DNA of 64,000 nucleotides from JASFBA01 sp036172265 (lineage in GTDB: Bacteria; Chloroflexota; Chloroflexia; DTKN01). A program made the translations under genes and the position numbers. Positions 41,518 to 49,302 of the stretch are shown here, piece after piece. The notes beneath the pieces are model-generated. The model was not told the origin of the DNA and did no database searches. It worked only from the letters and a program-made list of their open reading frames with translations. Within the stretch, counting starts at the first letter, position 1. Every line of letters starts with the position of its first letter. The stretch covers positions 33,141 to 97,140 of the forward strand of contig JASFBA010000103.1 of assembly GCA_036172265.1 (NCBI GenBank). Direction: 5' to 3'.

Positions 41518-42648
41518 CTATACCTCAAGGCCGATGGCCGGCCGGAAGCACGATCCTTCCGCTTGGAATACCCGGTAACACTGCCTCGGGTTGCATTCGT
41601 CCAGCCGGCCGATCAGGAAAAGTGCCCCGGCGGGGCAACCGCCCCGGCAAAAGTTCCGGTAGGGGCAGTCGCGGCAACTCTCCAGGCTTTCCAGGGGGAT
41701 GCTCCGGCGTTGGCGTAGGTCCTGCAGGAGGGGATGTTCCAGCCAGACCTGCTGCAAGTCGTCTACACCGGCCGTCCCCAAGGGGAGCGTGGCGAGTTGA
41801 TGGCAGGGGACGAGCGTCCCATCGTGATGCACGGCCAGGCGGGAGAAGCATCCTCCGCACGAGGAGAGCGTCCCACCGCCCGGAAGCCCTTCCTTCCCCC
41901 CGACCCGGGCTTCCTCCATCTCCCGGAAGTTACGGGCCAGGGCCAGGGGACCGGAGGTGGCCATGATGCGTCCGTCGTAGCGCTCAGCCAGGCGCGAAAG
42001 CACTTCCATCGCCCGTCGGCGCTGAAACGGGGTCAGGAGGAGTTCCTCTCCCTGGCGGGCCACCAGGCCGCAGGGGTTCACCTCGTCGGTGCTGAAGGCG
42101 GGGAGGCCCACTTCTTCCAGGAGGAGATAAGCGATATTTTCCAGGTCGTCCACGTTATAGCGGTTGACCGTCACCCGCACAGTGGCTGGCAGGCCGGCCT
42201 CCAGAAGGAGGCACAGGCCGCGCAGGGCTCGATCGAAACTATCGGGCCGGCTCCGGTTATGGATCTCAGCCCGCGAGCCGTCAATGGAGACCTGGATGAA
42301 ATCCAGCCGCAGGCGGCGCTTGCCCACCTCGAAGTGGGCCAGCACCTGCTCGTTGATGAGGGTGCCGTTGCTGAGAATCTGGTAGCGCATCCGGTTGGCG
42401 ATGAGGCCGTCCAGGAGGTCCCAGAGGTCCGGCCGGGTGAACGGCTCTCCGCCGGTCAGGCAGACGCGCTGCACCGCCAGCCGGCCGAGTTCCCGGAAAA
42501 AGGCCAGCCAACGCTCGGCGGGGAGGTCGCTGCGGGCGGCCATTTCGTCGGCGTAGAAACAGTACCGGCAGCGCAGGTTACAGCGGCCGGTGATGGCGAT
42601 ATCCATCGAGAGCGGGGCCGTAGGCACGGCCAACCGGGGCTCGTTCAC
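41518..42648 (-). CDS. radical SAM/SPASM maturase A
   Basis: 376 residues. The radical SAM motif is GRCNLRCRYCFYADE near 22, followed by GGEPFTRP and LSNGTLI. The SPASM part has CGGCFSRLAV, VPCHQLA and CRDCPYRNFCRGGCPAG, then NPRQCYR, indicating two auxiliary clusters. It is closely similar in plan to maturase B but clearly not identical, so the operon has two distinct modifying enzymes. The GTG start at 42648 overlaps the upstream PqqD stop (GTGA). Confidence 0.92.
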   Translation of the reverse strand: MNEPRLAVPTAPLSMDIAITGRCNLRCRYCFYADEMAARSDLPAERWLAFFRELGRLAVQRVCLTGGEPFTRPDLWDLLDGLIANRMRYQILSNGTLINEQVLAHFEVGKRRLRLDFIQVSIDGSRAEIHNRSRPDSFDRALRGLCLLLEAGLPATVRVTVNRYNVDDLENIAYLLLEEVGLPAFSTDEVNPCGLVARQGEELLLTPFQRRRAMEVLSRLAERYDGRIMATSGPLALARNFREMEEARVGGKEGLPGGGTLSSCGGCFSRLAVHHDGTLVPCHQLATLPLGTAGVDDLQQVWLEHPLLQDLRQRRSIPLESLESCRDCPYRNFCRGGCPAGALFLIGRLDECNPRQCYRVFQAEGSCFRPAIGLEV

Positions 42649-42935
42649 GCCGCGCTTCCTCCGCAAATGCCGACAAAGCCCCGTTCCTGCAACCGGGCGA
42701 TAAAGTCGCCGACATCCTGATGGACCCGATTCTGGGGAACGTTGTCGCACCGCTCCAGGAGGATAGTGACCACTTCCTCGAGGGTACGGGGCTGCTCCAG
42801 CGCCTGCCAGATCAGAAGGCCGGTCGTGTTGATAACGAGTACCCGGTCGGTGTCGGGATTGTAGAGGATCGCTCCTTCGACCTCCTTGCGGCAGGAAACA
42901 TCGGGGTTGACAATGTAACGGGTCATCTCGCTCAT
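42645..42935 (-). CDS. PqqD-like RiPP recognition protein A
   Basis: 96 residues of the PqqD/RRE fold, which binds the leader of RiPP precursors and presents them to the radical SAM enzyme. The typical pattern is visible: YNPDTDRVLVINTTGLLIWQAL then a helical half with TLEEVVTILLERC. Overlaps both neighbours by four bases. Confidence 0.88.
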   Translation of the reverse strand: MSEMTRYIVNPDVSCRKEVEGAILYNPDTDRVLVINTTGLLIWQALEQPRTLEEVVTILLERCDNVPQNRVHQDVGDFIARLQERGFVGICGGSAA

Positions 42936-43228
42936 TCGGCCTCCTTTTCAGGGGAAGCCTGCTCCACCAGGCCCAGTTCGGCCATCGTTCGAACAGCCTC
43001 CAGCACGTCGGCCAGAACCTTCTCCAGGGGTTGACGATAATCCTCGGCCATGCTCCGGGCAACCTCCTGCAGAGGAGTCCGGCCATCCAGTCGGGAAAGG
43101 AGGTCGCCGGCCGTGGCGTTCAGTTCGACCAGGCGCAGGCCTTCGCCAAGCAGTGCCAAGGAACGTGCCCCAAAATTTTCCACAGCTACGGTCGGGTGCC
43201 TTTGGTAAATTTTCTCCGGTTCACACAA
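42932..43228 (-). CDS. PqqD-like RiPP recognition protein B
   Basis: 98 residues, a second PqqD-like protein with LRLVELNATAGDLLSRLDGR and TPLQEVARSMAEDY. Two different PqqD proteins with two SPASM enzymes suggest one carrier for each enzyme. GTG start at 43228 with GAGG about nine bases upstream. It is the first gene of the RiPP operon. No convincing promoter is seen in the 65 bases upstream, which include a palindromic repeat. Confidence 0.85.
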   Translation of the reverse strand: MCEPEKIYQRHPTVAVENFGARSLALLGEGLRLVELNATAGDLLSRLDGRTPLQEVARSMAEDYRQPLEKVLADVLEAVRTMAELGLVEQASPEKEAE

Positions 43229-43281
43229 CGATATTCCTCATCGGGCAATGTCTCCCCATCGTTTTGTCGAAACCTGGCAAA

Positions 43282-43310
43282 TAGGGGGCGGGTTCAGAAC
43301 TCGCCCCCAC
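43282..43310. repeat. GC-rich dispersed palindrome, copy b
   Basis: AGGGGGCGGGTTCAGAAC with right arm TCGCCCCCA. It spans the stop codon of the coiled-coil nuclease-like gene, as copy a spans the FTR1 stop. Confidence 0.65.
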
Positions 43311-44040
43311 CTTCCCGACCCAAGGCAACCTGCAGAGCTTCCTGCCAGAAATACGGCTGTCCATCCCGAAAGAGGGCCACCCGTCGGGCCTGCGCTTCCT
43401 CCACTCCACCCTCGGTCATATCCTCCCCGGCCACCACCGCCACGACCGGCCGGCCCAGCCGACGTAAAAGTTCCGCCCGCCGCGCCGCCCGTCCGACATC
43501 GTTTCGATCCATCACGGACGAGACCTCTATCGCCAGCCAGACTTCCGGCCCTTCTTTCAATACCCCGCCCACCACCAGGTCCAACCGCCAGACCTCATCC
43601 ACCTCCTCGGGCGAAAGATGGGCTTCCAATTCATCCAGCCATTCGACCAGCGGCAGCACGCGCACTCGACGCAACAAGCGTCCGAAGTAGGACGAAGCCT
43701 TCTCCCGATAATCCATCTCCAGGAGTCGTCCTTTGACGGAACCCATATCGTCTTTGAGCCCTTTGATGTCGGTCTTGACTATGAACATCTCGCGGGTCAG
43801 AGCCTGCACCTCGCGGGTCAGAGCCTGCACCTGTTCTTCGGTGCGCCTCTGCGCCTCGGCCAGTTCGTTGACCCGCTCCTCGGTGCGTCTCTGCGCCTCG
43901 GCCAAGGCCTGGACGGTGGCGGTCAACCGGTCAAAGTCCTCGCGGACGACGCGGATCTCGGACATCCGATCATCTATCAGCGAGACTACGGCCCGATACA
44001 ACTCAGCAGTCAACCCATAAAGCGGCTTTTCAGTAGACAT
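43294..44040 (-). CDS. coiled-coil PD-(D/E)XK nuclease-like protein
   Basis: 248 residues. The N-terminal ~110 form a long coiled coil with a 14-residue repeat (LAEAQRRTEERVNE and a near copy) and two identical seven-residue blocks VQALTRE. The C-terminal half has WRLDLVVGG followed by VWLAIEVSS, a pattern like the Asp and Glu-X-Lys-type core of PD-(D/E)XK nucleases, though the lysine is replaced. Related DUF3782-type proteins are common in Chloroflexi and cyanobacteria. Function unknown. It has a promoter at 44076-44103; its C-terminal residues and stop lie in palindrome copy b. Confidence 0.78.
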   Translation of the reverse strand: MSTEKPLYGLTAELYRAVVSLIDDRMSEIRVVREDFDRLTATVQALAEAQRRTEERVNELAEAQRRTEEQVQALTREVQALTREMFIVKTDIKGLKDDMGSVKGRLLEMDYREKASSYFGRLLRRVRVLPLVEWLDELEAHLSPEEVDEVWRLDLVVGGVLKEGPEVWLAIEVSSVMDRNDVGRAARRAELLRRLGRPVVAVVAGEDMTEGGVEEAQARRVALFRDGQPYFWQEALQVALGREGGGEF

Positions 44041-44075
44041 TCTGCCCTCAGAGACAAACTATCTCACTTACTTTT

Positions 44076-44103
44076 ATTATACCACGCTCCTTCCTTCTTG
44101 CAA
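44076..44103 (-). promoter_or_regulatory. sigma-70-type promoter of nuclease-like gene
   Basis: Minus-strand TTGCAA (44103-44098), 16-base spacer, TATAAT (44081-44076). Confidence 0.72.
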
Positions 44104-44121
44104 CCCACGTGAGATGGTAAG

Positions 44122-44152
44122 GCGCGGGCGGCTTCAGAACCCACCCCTACGT
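44122..44152. repeat. GC-rich dispersed palindrome, copy c
   Basis: GCGGGCGGCTTCAGAACC with right arm CACCCCTACG; a diverged copy in the gap 44041-44347. Confidence 0.5.
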
Positions 44153-44287
44153 GTCCGGATTGCTACCTCAGTATGGCTCGGCAAGTAGACCTGACGGGTC
44201 TTTTATTGGAGTGTTGAAAAGCCCTGGCAAGGTAAGACTTGGGTATACCCCCTTCAGTAAGATTTTGTATGATAGAATGCGGGGCGT

Positions 44288-44316
44288 TTGCCAAAAAAGG
44301 AAGGATATAGTAAAAT
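44288..44316 (+). promoter_or_regulatory. sigma-70-type promoter of 44348-47163 unit
   Basis: TTGCCA (44288-44293), 17-base spacer, TAAAAT (44311-44316), 32 bases before the first start codon. Confidence 0.7.
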
Positions 44317-44347
44317 AAACTTTAGAATACGCTTTTGGAGGAAAAGT

Positions 44348-44500
44348 ATGGATGCCAGCAAGATACGCCTGGGGGAAACCGGCTTTGAACAACTGCTCGA
44401 CTGGCTGCGAGAAGTCGGCCGGCCGCAGTCGTTGGATTCCCTAGTCTACCAGTACATTATCATCCTGCGAAACAAGGTTCTGGAAGAAGAACAGGCCTGA
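44348..44500 (+). CDS. 50-residue protein of unknown function
   Basis: Small soluble, mostly helical protein (MDASKIRLGETGFEQLLD onward) with a clear ribosome-binding site GGAGGAAAAGT before the ATG. It is the first gene of a three-gene unit and lies 30 bases upstream of the next start. No family is recognised. The combination of promoter, SD and tight spacing supports that it is real. Confidence 0.72.
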   Translation: MDASKIRLGETGFEQLLDWLREVGRPQSLDSLVYQYIIILRNKVLEEEQA

Positions 44501-44530
44501 TCGAAGTTGTCGTATCTCGAGGGACAGTTG

Positions 44531-46204
44531 ATGGAACTACAGGTCGAGTTTCGAGGTAAGAAAGAGGAACGGACCATTGCCCAACAGGTCTTTTTGTTGA
44601 TGTTGCGCCAGGGAGCGATGTATGAACTGGACGCTCCTATCCGACAGAGCCTGAGTGCCCTGACCGACTATTTCCTGGAGCGCAAACTCCTGCGCCGGGA
44701 GCGGGAGGAGGCGAGCCGTCTGATCGAATCTGCGCTTGACAAGAACAACCATATCTTTGCCCGTGTGGAGCGCGAGGGAGAAGTCTTTTACGTCACTTCC
44801 AAGCGTGGGCGTCCGGCCGCTGAACGACCCGAGCCGGCCTTGCCTCCACGTCAATTGCACCCGACACCGGGGGGAGAAGCGGCGATGCCCCGACGGCGGG
44901 TGGTGCGCCGACCGCCTCTTTCTTCCTTCTGGGTACGCACCGCCATCCGTCAGATGCAGGCTCCCCGAACCGTTTCTTCGGAGGGGAGGGCCGTGCTGCC
45001 CACGGCGGAACAGATCGCCATCACGGCCATGCGCAAAGTGGAGCCGGCCACTGAACTGCGTCTGGAGGATGGCACGGTGATCGATTTCCGTCTCCAGCCC
45101 GAAGAGATCTTTGCCTATCACGGCCAGACCATCGGCCGGGTGCTCCGAGACGCCCTGGAACGGGACTTCCGGGTCGTCTCTTTCGGCGATGCCTGGTATC
45201 TAGAGGAGGAACTGGAACACTTCAGCAAGAGTCGACTGGCCGAGGTCCGTCGCTACATCTTGGAGGAGGAGACCCCGCTCATCGATAGGGCGATTCTGAC
45301 GGACCTCTTCCTCAAGAAGCCGACCGATCCCGACTACGAACTTTGGGCCTTTTCGCTTAACGCTCGTCTGTTACGGGAAAAGAAAGAGTTTGAGTACGTA
45401 GGTGTCGCAGGGGTCAATTTATGGACCGTCAAGGACCTGCCGACGATAGGCTCCCGTTCCATCAAGGCGGCCGAGGTCGGGCAGGATTATGCCTTCCTCT
45501 TGGAGGAAGGGGAAGCCCCCGGCCGGCCGGAGCAACTGGAGCATTTTCTGACCTTTTACGAATATCGCCACGGCATCCTGCCCTACGATGCTCTGGCCCG
45601 GGCCTTTTTCCCACCTCCTTTTCTGGAGGAGCAGCGTTCGGCCCACCTGCGCTTTGAGGTCCCCCAGCACTATGAGGCCTATGCGGTGGAACTGCGCTAC
45701 CCGGTGGGAAACCGGAGCGGCTGGCTGTGGGGGTTGGAGGAATTTTTCCACAGTAGCCTGGTGCCGGGAGCCCTGATCACCATCTCGCGTACCGAAGAGC
45801 CCAACGTCTTTGTGCTCCAATATCTGGCCACCGAGGCCCAGGAAAGGCGGTTGCTCACCTACGATGAACGTCGCAACCGCTATACCTTCGAGGATACCAC
45901 CTTTTACTGCGAGGTCGAAGAGAGCCTCCTCCTGAGCGAGGAACGTTTCCCCCGATTGCGCAGCACCACGCCGTTGCCTCCGGCCCTGCGCCGCCGGCCG
46001 GCCGATGTCGTCGCCCATGCCTTTACCTTAGTCGGCCGGAAGGAAGGGCCGGGCTACCGTGCCTCTCTGGAGGAACTCTATCCCGTCGTCAATATCGAGC
46101 GTCCTTTCAGCATGGAGTACCTGCGGCGGGTGCTGGATACGACGGATGTCTTCGCCCCCGCCGATGGGGAAGGGATGTATCTCTACACTCCCGGGGAGGA
46201 ATAG
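44531..46204 (+). CDS. large protein of unknown function with winged-helix-like N-terminus
   Basis: 557 residues, soluble. The first ~65 residues (IAQQVFLLMLRQGAMYELDAP region) resemble a winged-helix/HARE-HTH fold, and similar segments seem to recur (residues ~165-210 and ~490-550, FTLVGRKEGPGYRASLEELY). A proline-rich linker lies at ~95-130. The middle has beta-rich repeats with aromatic WYLEEELEHF. No catalytic motif is recognised. The ATG at 44531 has GAGGGA six bases upstream; a TTG at 44507 is an alternative. It sits between a 50-residue protein and a HEAT-repeat protein. Confidence 0.75.
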   Translation: MELQVEFRGKKEERTIAQQVFLLMLRQGAMYELDAPIRQSLSALTDYFLERKLLRREREEASRLIESALDKNNHIFARVEREGEVFYVTSKRGRPAAERPEPALPPRQLHPTPGGEAAMPRRRVVRRPPLSSFWVRTAIRQMQAPRTVSSEGRAVLPTAEQIAITAMRKVEPATELRLEDGTVIDFRLQPEEIFAYHGQTIGRVLRDALERDFRVVSFGDAWYLEEELEHFSKSRLAEVRRYILEEETPLIDRAILTDLFLKKPTDPDYELWAFSLNARLLREKKEFEYVGVAGVNLWTVKDLPTIGSRSIKAAEVGQDYAFLLEEGEAPGRPEQLEHFLTFYEYRHGILPYDALARAFFPPPFLEEQRSAHLRFEVPQHYEAYAVELRYPVGNRSGWLWGLEEFFHSSLVPGALITISRTEEPNVFVLQYLATEAQERRLLTYDERRNRYTFEDTTFYCEVEESLLLSEERFPRLRSTTPLPPALRRRPADVVAHAFTLVGRKEGPGYRASLEELYPVVNIERPFSMEYLRRVLDTTDVFAPADGEGMYLYTPGEE

Positions 46205-46227
46205 CGGCGGACGTAGAGGGAGGAACG

Positions 46228-47163
46228 ATGTCTTCTGGGCGGAAACCGGAATTTTCCCACTTACTAGCCGAAATCCTGGGAGAAGGGCATCCGCTCTCCT
46301 ACAGTCGGCTGGAGGCCCTTTCCAATCTATTGGCCGAGCACCTGGCCGCTTTTCGGGAGGCCTGGCCCCAGGTTTCCCGGGAACGCCGCCGCCAGGTGGT
46401 CCGTGCCCTGTCCCAGTTGAGCGAGGATAACCCGGACCTGAACTTTCGGGATGTGCTCTTCCTCTGCCTGACCGATCCGGACGAGGTGGTGCGGAGCACC
46501 GCTATCGAAGGCCTGATGGATGACGAAAGTTTCAGCCTGCTGGAGCAACTTCTCCTGATAGCCGCCGACGATCCCTCTCCTCTGGTGCGAAGCGAGGCCA
46601 TTTTGGCCCTGGGCCGGTTTGTCTACCTGATGGAGACGACGGATCTTCTGGAGGGCTATCGGCAGCGGTTGCTCCACCTGCTCCTGGGCATTTTCGAGGA
46701 TTCCCAGACACCGCTGGAGGTGCGACGACGGGCTGTCGAGACTATGGCCTATATGGGCGATTTGGCCGAGGTAGAGGAGACGATCTTCCGGGCCTATAAC
46801 GCTGCAGAGCGGGAGATGCGCCTCAGCGCGGTTCATGCCATGGGCCACCATATGGCTGAACGCTGGCAGCCCTTCCTGGAGCGCGAACTGACCAGCCCAG
46901 ACCCCGAGATGCGCTACGAGGCCGCCTGGGCCTGTGGAGAAATGGGAGATCCGCGACTTGTGCCGTCCCTGGCTCCGCTTCTGGACGATGCCGACCATGA
47001 GGTCGTGCAGGCGGCCATCTGGGCGCTGGGCGAGATCGGGGGGGCACAGGCCCGCCGTCTGCTGGAGCATTGCCTGGAGCGGGAAGAGGAAGACATCCGC
47101 GAGGCCGCTGAAGAGGCGCTCCATACGCTTCTTTTCTTCGAGGACCCGATGGGGCTGTTTTAG
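46228..47163 (+). CDS. HEAT-repeat protein
   Basis: 311 residues of paired helices, with about five HEAT repeats of ~31-35 residues (for example LTDPDEVVRSTAIEGL, LTSPDPEMRYEAAWACGEMG, LLDDADHEVVQAAIWALGEIG). HEAT repeats are protein-protein interaction scaffolds. The ATG has GAGGGAGGAAC upstream and follows the unknown protein by 23 bases, so it is probably its binding partner. No enzymatic motif is seen. Confidence 0.87.
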   Translation: MSSGRKPEFSHLLAEILGEGHPLSYSRLEALSNLLAEHLAAFREAWPQVSRERRRQVVRALSQLSEDNPDLNFRDVLFLCLTDPDEVVRSTAIEGLMDDESFSLLEQLLLIAADDPSPLVRSEAILALGRFVYLMETTDLLEGYRQRLLHLLLGIFEDSQTPLEVRRRAVETMAYMGDLAEVEETIFRAYNAAEREMRLSAVHAMGHHMAERWQPFLERELTSPDPEMRYEAAWACGEMGDPRLVPSLAPLLDDADHEVVQAAIWALGEIGGAQARRLLEHCLEREEEDIREAAEEALHTLLFFEDPMGLF

Positions 47164-47198
47164 CCATTTCCCTGCCCCAAGGCCCCAGGGCCAGCACC

Positions 47199-47220
47199 GA
47201 GGGGCGGGTTCGGACCCCTC
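47199..47220. repeat. GC-rich dispersed palindrome, copy d
   Basis: GAGGGGCGGGTTCGGACCCC followed by TC, 36 bases after the HEAT-repeat gene. Confidence 0.5.
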
Positions 47221-47307
47221 GCAATTACCCATATAGGGCCGTGCGATGGTGGAACGGCGAAGGTGGGAAAAAGAACCCGCGGCGAGGCATTTTATGTTCC
47301 CCTGTTT

Positions 47308-47334
47308 GCAGGGGCGGGGTTACTCCGCCCCTGC
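47308..47334. repeat. GC-rich dispersed palindrome, copy e
   Basis: Perfect 10-bp arms GCAGGGGCGG and CCGCCCCTGC around a seven-base loop. Confidence 0.65.
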
Positions 47335-47401
47335 ACGAACGGCCCGATCGGACCGGCCCGTAGCAGTGTGGTATCTTGCGAAACCGAGAAGTGGTAAAAG
47401 A

Positions 47402-47424
47402 CAGGGTTCAGAACCCAGCCCTAC
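47402..47424. repeat. GC-rich dispersed palindrome, copy f
   Basis: CAGGGTTCAGAACCCAGCCC followed by TAC; a shortened, diverged copy. Confidence 0.45.
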
Positions 47425-47475
47425 TTTGGGCCTTTGTGGTAGGCAGTTCCGGCAATCGGCACAAGGAGGCCAAAG

Positions 47476-47661
47476 ATGGCAGCGCGTGATCCGGTCTGCG
47501 GCATGATGGTCGAGGAGGATCGAGCAGCAGCGACCTCGGTCTACAAAGGCGTGACCTACTACTTCTGCGCCCAAGGTTGCAAGATCGCCTTCGACCGGGA
47601 TCCGGAAAAGTACCTGGGCCGGCCGGAAGAAGAAAAGGCCCAGGAACCCATGGGGCACTGA
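47476..47661 (+). CDS. YHS-domain protein
   Basis: 61-residue protein made almost wholly of a YHS metal-binding domain: DPVCGMMVEEDRA, then YKGVTYYFCAQGCKIAFDRDPEKYLG. The Cys residues of VCGM and FCAQGC are the expected metal ligands. Such domains occur in copper ATPases and metal-handling proteins. SD AAGGAGG precedes the ATG. A heavy-metal chaperone role is plausible but unproven. Confidence 0.88.
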   Translation: MAARDPVCGMMVEEDRAAATSVYKGVTYYFCAQGCKIAFDRDPEKYLGRPEEEKAQEPMGH

Positions 47662-47670
47662 GGCGGCCTT

Positions 47671-48225
47671 GTGGCGATGAGCCGGCCGAAAATCGTCCTC
47701 GCCGTCGTGCTGGCGCTGGTTCTGGTAGCAGGGGCCGTGCTGGTCCTGTACCCGTATCTGGCCGGCCAGCCGGCCCCTGCCTCGGAAGCCCGGCGCATCT
47801 GGGATGTGGCACCGGCCCAGGTCGCTTCCCTCACCGTACGCGGCACCGACGGAACCTTTCTCCACCTGGAGAAGGACGAGGTACATACCTGGCACATCAC
47901 CGCCCCCTTCTCCGCCGAGGCCGACCAGAAGCGGGTGGACTGGCTGGTGGATGAACTGGCCCACCTGGAGCCGCTGGCGCAACCCGATCCGGCCCAGGTG
48001 AACTTGACCCAGGCCGGGTTGCTCACTCCCACAGCCGTCCTCACCATCGGCCTGCGCGACGGGGAAGAACGCACGATGGAGATCGGCCGCCCAGGTCCCG
48101 GCGGCCTGGTCTACTACGTGCGCGTGGGCGGGACGATCTACCTCTGTGCCTGGGATGTGGTGGAACGGGTCCTGCGCCTGCTGACCATTCCGCCGCTTCC
48201 CCCGGGGGCAACGCCGGTGCCCTGA
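47671..48225 (+). CDS. membrane-anchored DUF4340-like protein
   Basis: 184 residues. An N-terminal membrane helix (~8-29) is followed by an extracytoplasmic domain with IWDVAPAQVASLTVRG and WHITAPFSAEADQKRVDWLVDEL, the repeated pattern of DUF4340 proteins often found near gliding/export ABC genes. Only one repeat is present, so it is shorter than typical. GTG 47671 is chosen because GAGG lies seven bases upstream; ATG 47677 is possible. Confidence 0.72.
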   Translation: MAMSRPKIVLAVVLALVLVAGAVLVLYPYLAGQPAPASEARRIWDVAPAQVASLTVRGTDGTFLHLEKDEVHTWHITAPFSAEADQKRVDWLVDELAHLEPLAQPDPAQVNLTQAGLLTPTAVLTIGLRDGEERTMEIGRPGPGGLVYYVRVGGTIYLCAWDVVERVLRLLTIPPLPPGATPVP

Positions 48226-48241
48226 AAGTGCTTCCGCACAC

Positions 48242-48270
48242 TTGACCCTCCCCTCTGTATATGGTAAGAT
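48242..48270 (+). promoter_or_regulatory. sigma-70-type promoter of the encapsulin operon
   Basis: TTGACC (48242-48247), 17-base spacer, TAAGAT (48265-48270), 82 bases before the cargo gene start. The feo palindrome is not present here. Confidence 0.72.
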
Positions 48271-48352
48271 ATGCTAGGAACATGTCTGCCGGCCTGGTTC
48301 TGGCCTCGCAATCCGAGCGTGGCTACCAAGGTAACCCGTGAAGGAGGTTATT

Positions 48353-49288
48353 ATGTCAAATCAGGTCGCTGCTTTGCTAAACGAGGATATCCGCGGGGAG
48401 CACGCCGCCATCATCCAGTACCTGCTGCACGCCTACGCTATCGGCGAAAGCGATGTGGCCTGCGAGATCGAGGCCATCGCTCGGGAGGAGATGCGCCACC
48501 TGAAACGGCTGGCCGAATTCGTCGTCAAACTGGGCGGCGACCCCACGATGGAGCGCGGTCCGGTGGATACCTCGGGGGAAACCCCGGCGGACTGGATGGC
48601 CCGCGACATCGTGGCCGAGGAAGAGGCCATCGCCCTCTACCGAAAGCACCTCGCTCTCATCGAAAATCCCGAGGTCCGTTTACTCCTGGAGCGGATCGTC
48701 AGCGACGAAGAGGCCCACCGAGCCCGGTTTGCCGACCTGTCCCAGGAACTGGCCGCCGAAGGGCGGTCGGCGGTGGGGGCCATCCGTCCGGAGCAGGCCA
48801 CGGCCGGCCCCTCGCGGACGCTGGAGATCCTCCTCCAGGGGATTCAGCACGAGTACACGGTCATCCTGCAGTACCTCTACCATGCCTTCACCACGCCCCA
48901 TTGCGAAATCGCCGACGAACTGGAGTGGCAGGCCATCAACGAGATGCAGCATATGGGTTGGTTTGCCGAAGAAGCGGCTTCTCGGGGGGCTTTTCCGGCC
49001 ATGGAACACGCCCCTTTCGACCGTTCCCGCGACACGTCCCGGATGCTGGAAGCCGACATCGCCGCCGAGCGGGCCGCGGCAAAGGACTATAACGCTCAGA
49101 TCGAGGAACTCAAGGCGGCCGGGGAGATGGAACTGGCCGCCCTGATCACCCGGGTACGCGACCACGAGGTTTACCACGATGCCCTCTTCAGCAAGATGCT
49201 CAAAGAAATGGGAGGGGCTCCCGTCGAGCCGCCTGTTCCCCGCCCAAGGTGGACGGTGGGTAGCCTGTACGGTCAAAAGCAGGAATAG
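48353..49288 (+). CDS. two-domain ferritin-like encapsulin cargo protein
   Basis: 311 residues made of two four-helix bacterioferritin-like domains. Domain 1 (~8-130) has a full di-iron set: Glu16, Glu46-x-x-His49, Glu91, Glu119-x-x-His122. Domain 2 (~155-285) has Glu167, Glu197-x-x-His200, Glu239, Glu272-x-x-His275. After a proline-rich linker (VEPPVPRPR) the protein ends WTVGSLYGQKQE, matching the encapsulin cargo-loading peptide pattern (TVGSL-type). The encapsulin shell gene follows 14 bases later, so this is its cargo. It probably oxidises and stores iron inside the shell. SD AAGGAGG precedes the ATG. Confidence 0.93.
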   Translation: MSNQVAALLNEDIRGEHAAIIQYLLHAYAIGESDVACEIEAIAREEMRHLKRLAEFVVKLGGDPTMERGPVDTSGETPADWMARDIVAEEEAIALYRKHLALIENPEVRLLLERIVSDEEAHRARFADLSQELAAEGRSAVGAIRPEQATAGPSRTLEILLQGIQHEYTVILQYLYHAFTTPHCEIADELEWQAINEMQHMGWFAEEAASRGAFPAMEHAPFDRSRDTSRMLEADIAAERAAAKDYNAQIEELKAAGEMELAALITRVRDHEVYHDALFSKMLKEMGGAPVEPPVPRPRWTVGSLYGQKQE

Positions 49289-49302
49289 ATAAGGAGGTTC
49301 AA

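Larger units (their letters stand above)
44041..44347. other. 307-base divergent control region
   Basis: No gene is seen. It holds two divergent promoters (44076-44103 minus, 44288-44316 plus), palindrome copy c at 44122-44152, and a small AGACC/GGTCT hairpin followed by TTTT near 44190-44210. Confidence 0.6.
47164..47475. other. 312-base gap with three palindrome copies
   Basis: No gene or promoter is recognised. It contains GC-rich palindrome copies at 47199-47220, 47308-47334 and 47402-47424. Confidence 0.6.

Noticed and set aside
38013..43228. Lasso peptide cluster
   Set aside because: The leader has a YxxP-type motif and PqqD/HprK-like genes are present, but there is no asparagine-synthetase-like cyclase and no transglutaminase-type leader protease; two radical SAM/SPASM enzymes point elsewhere.
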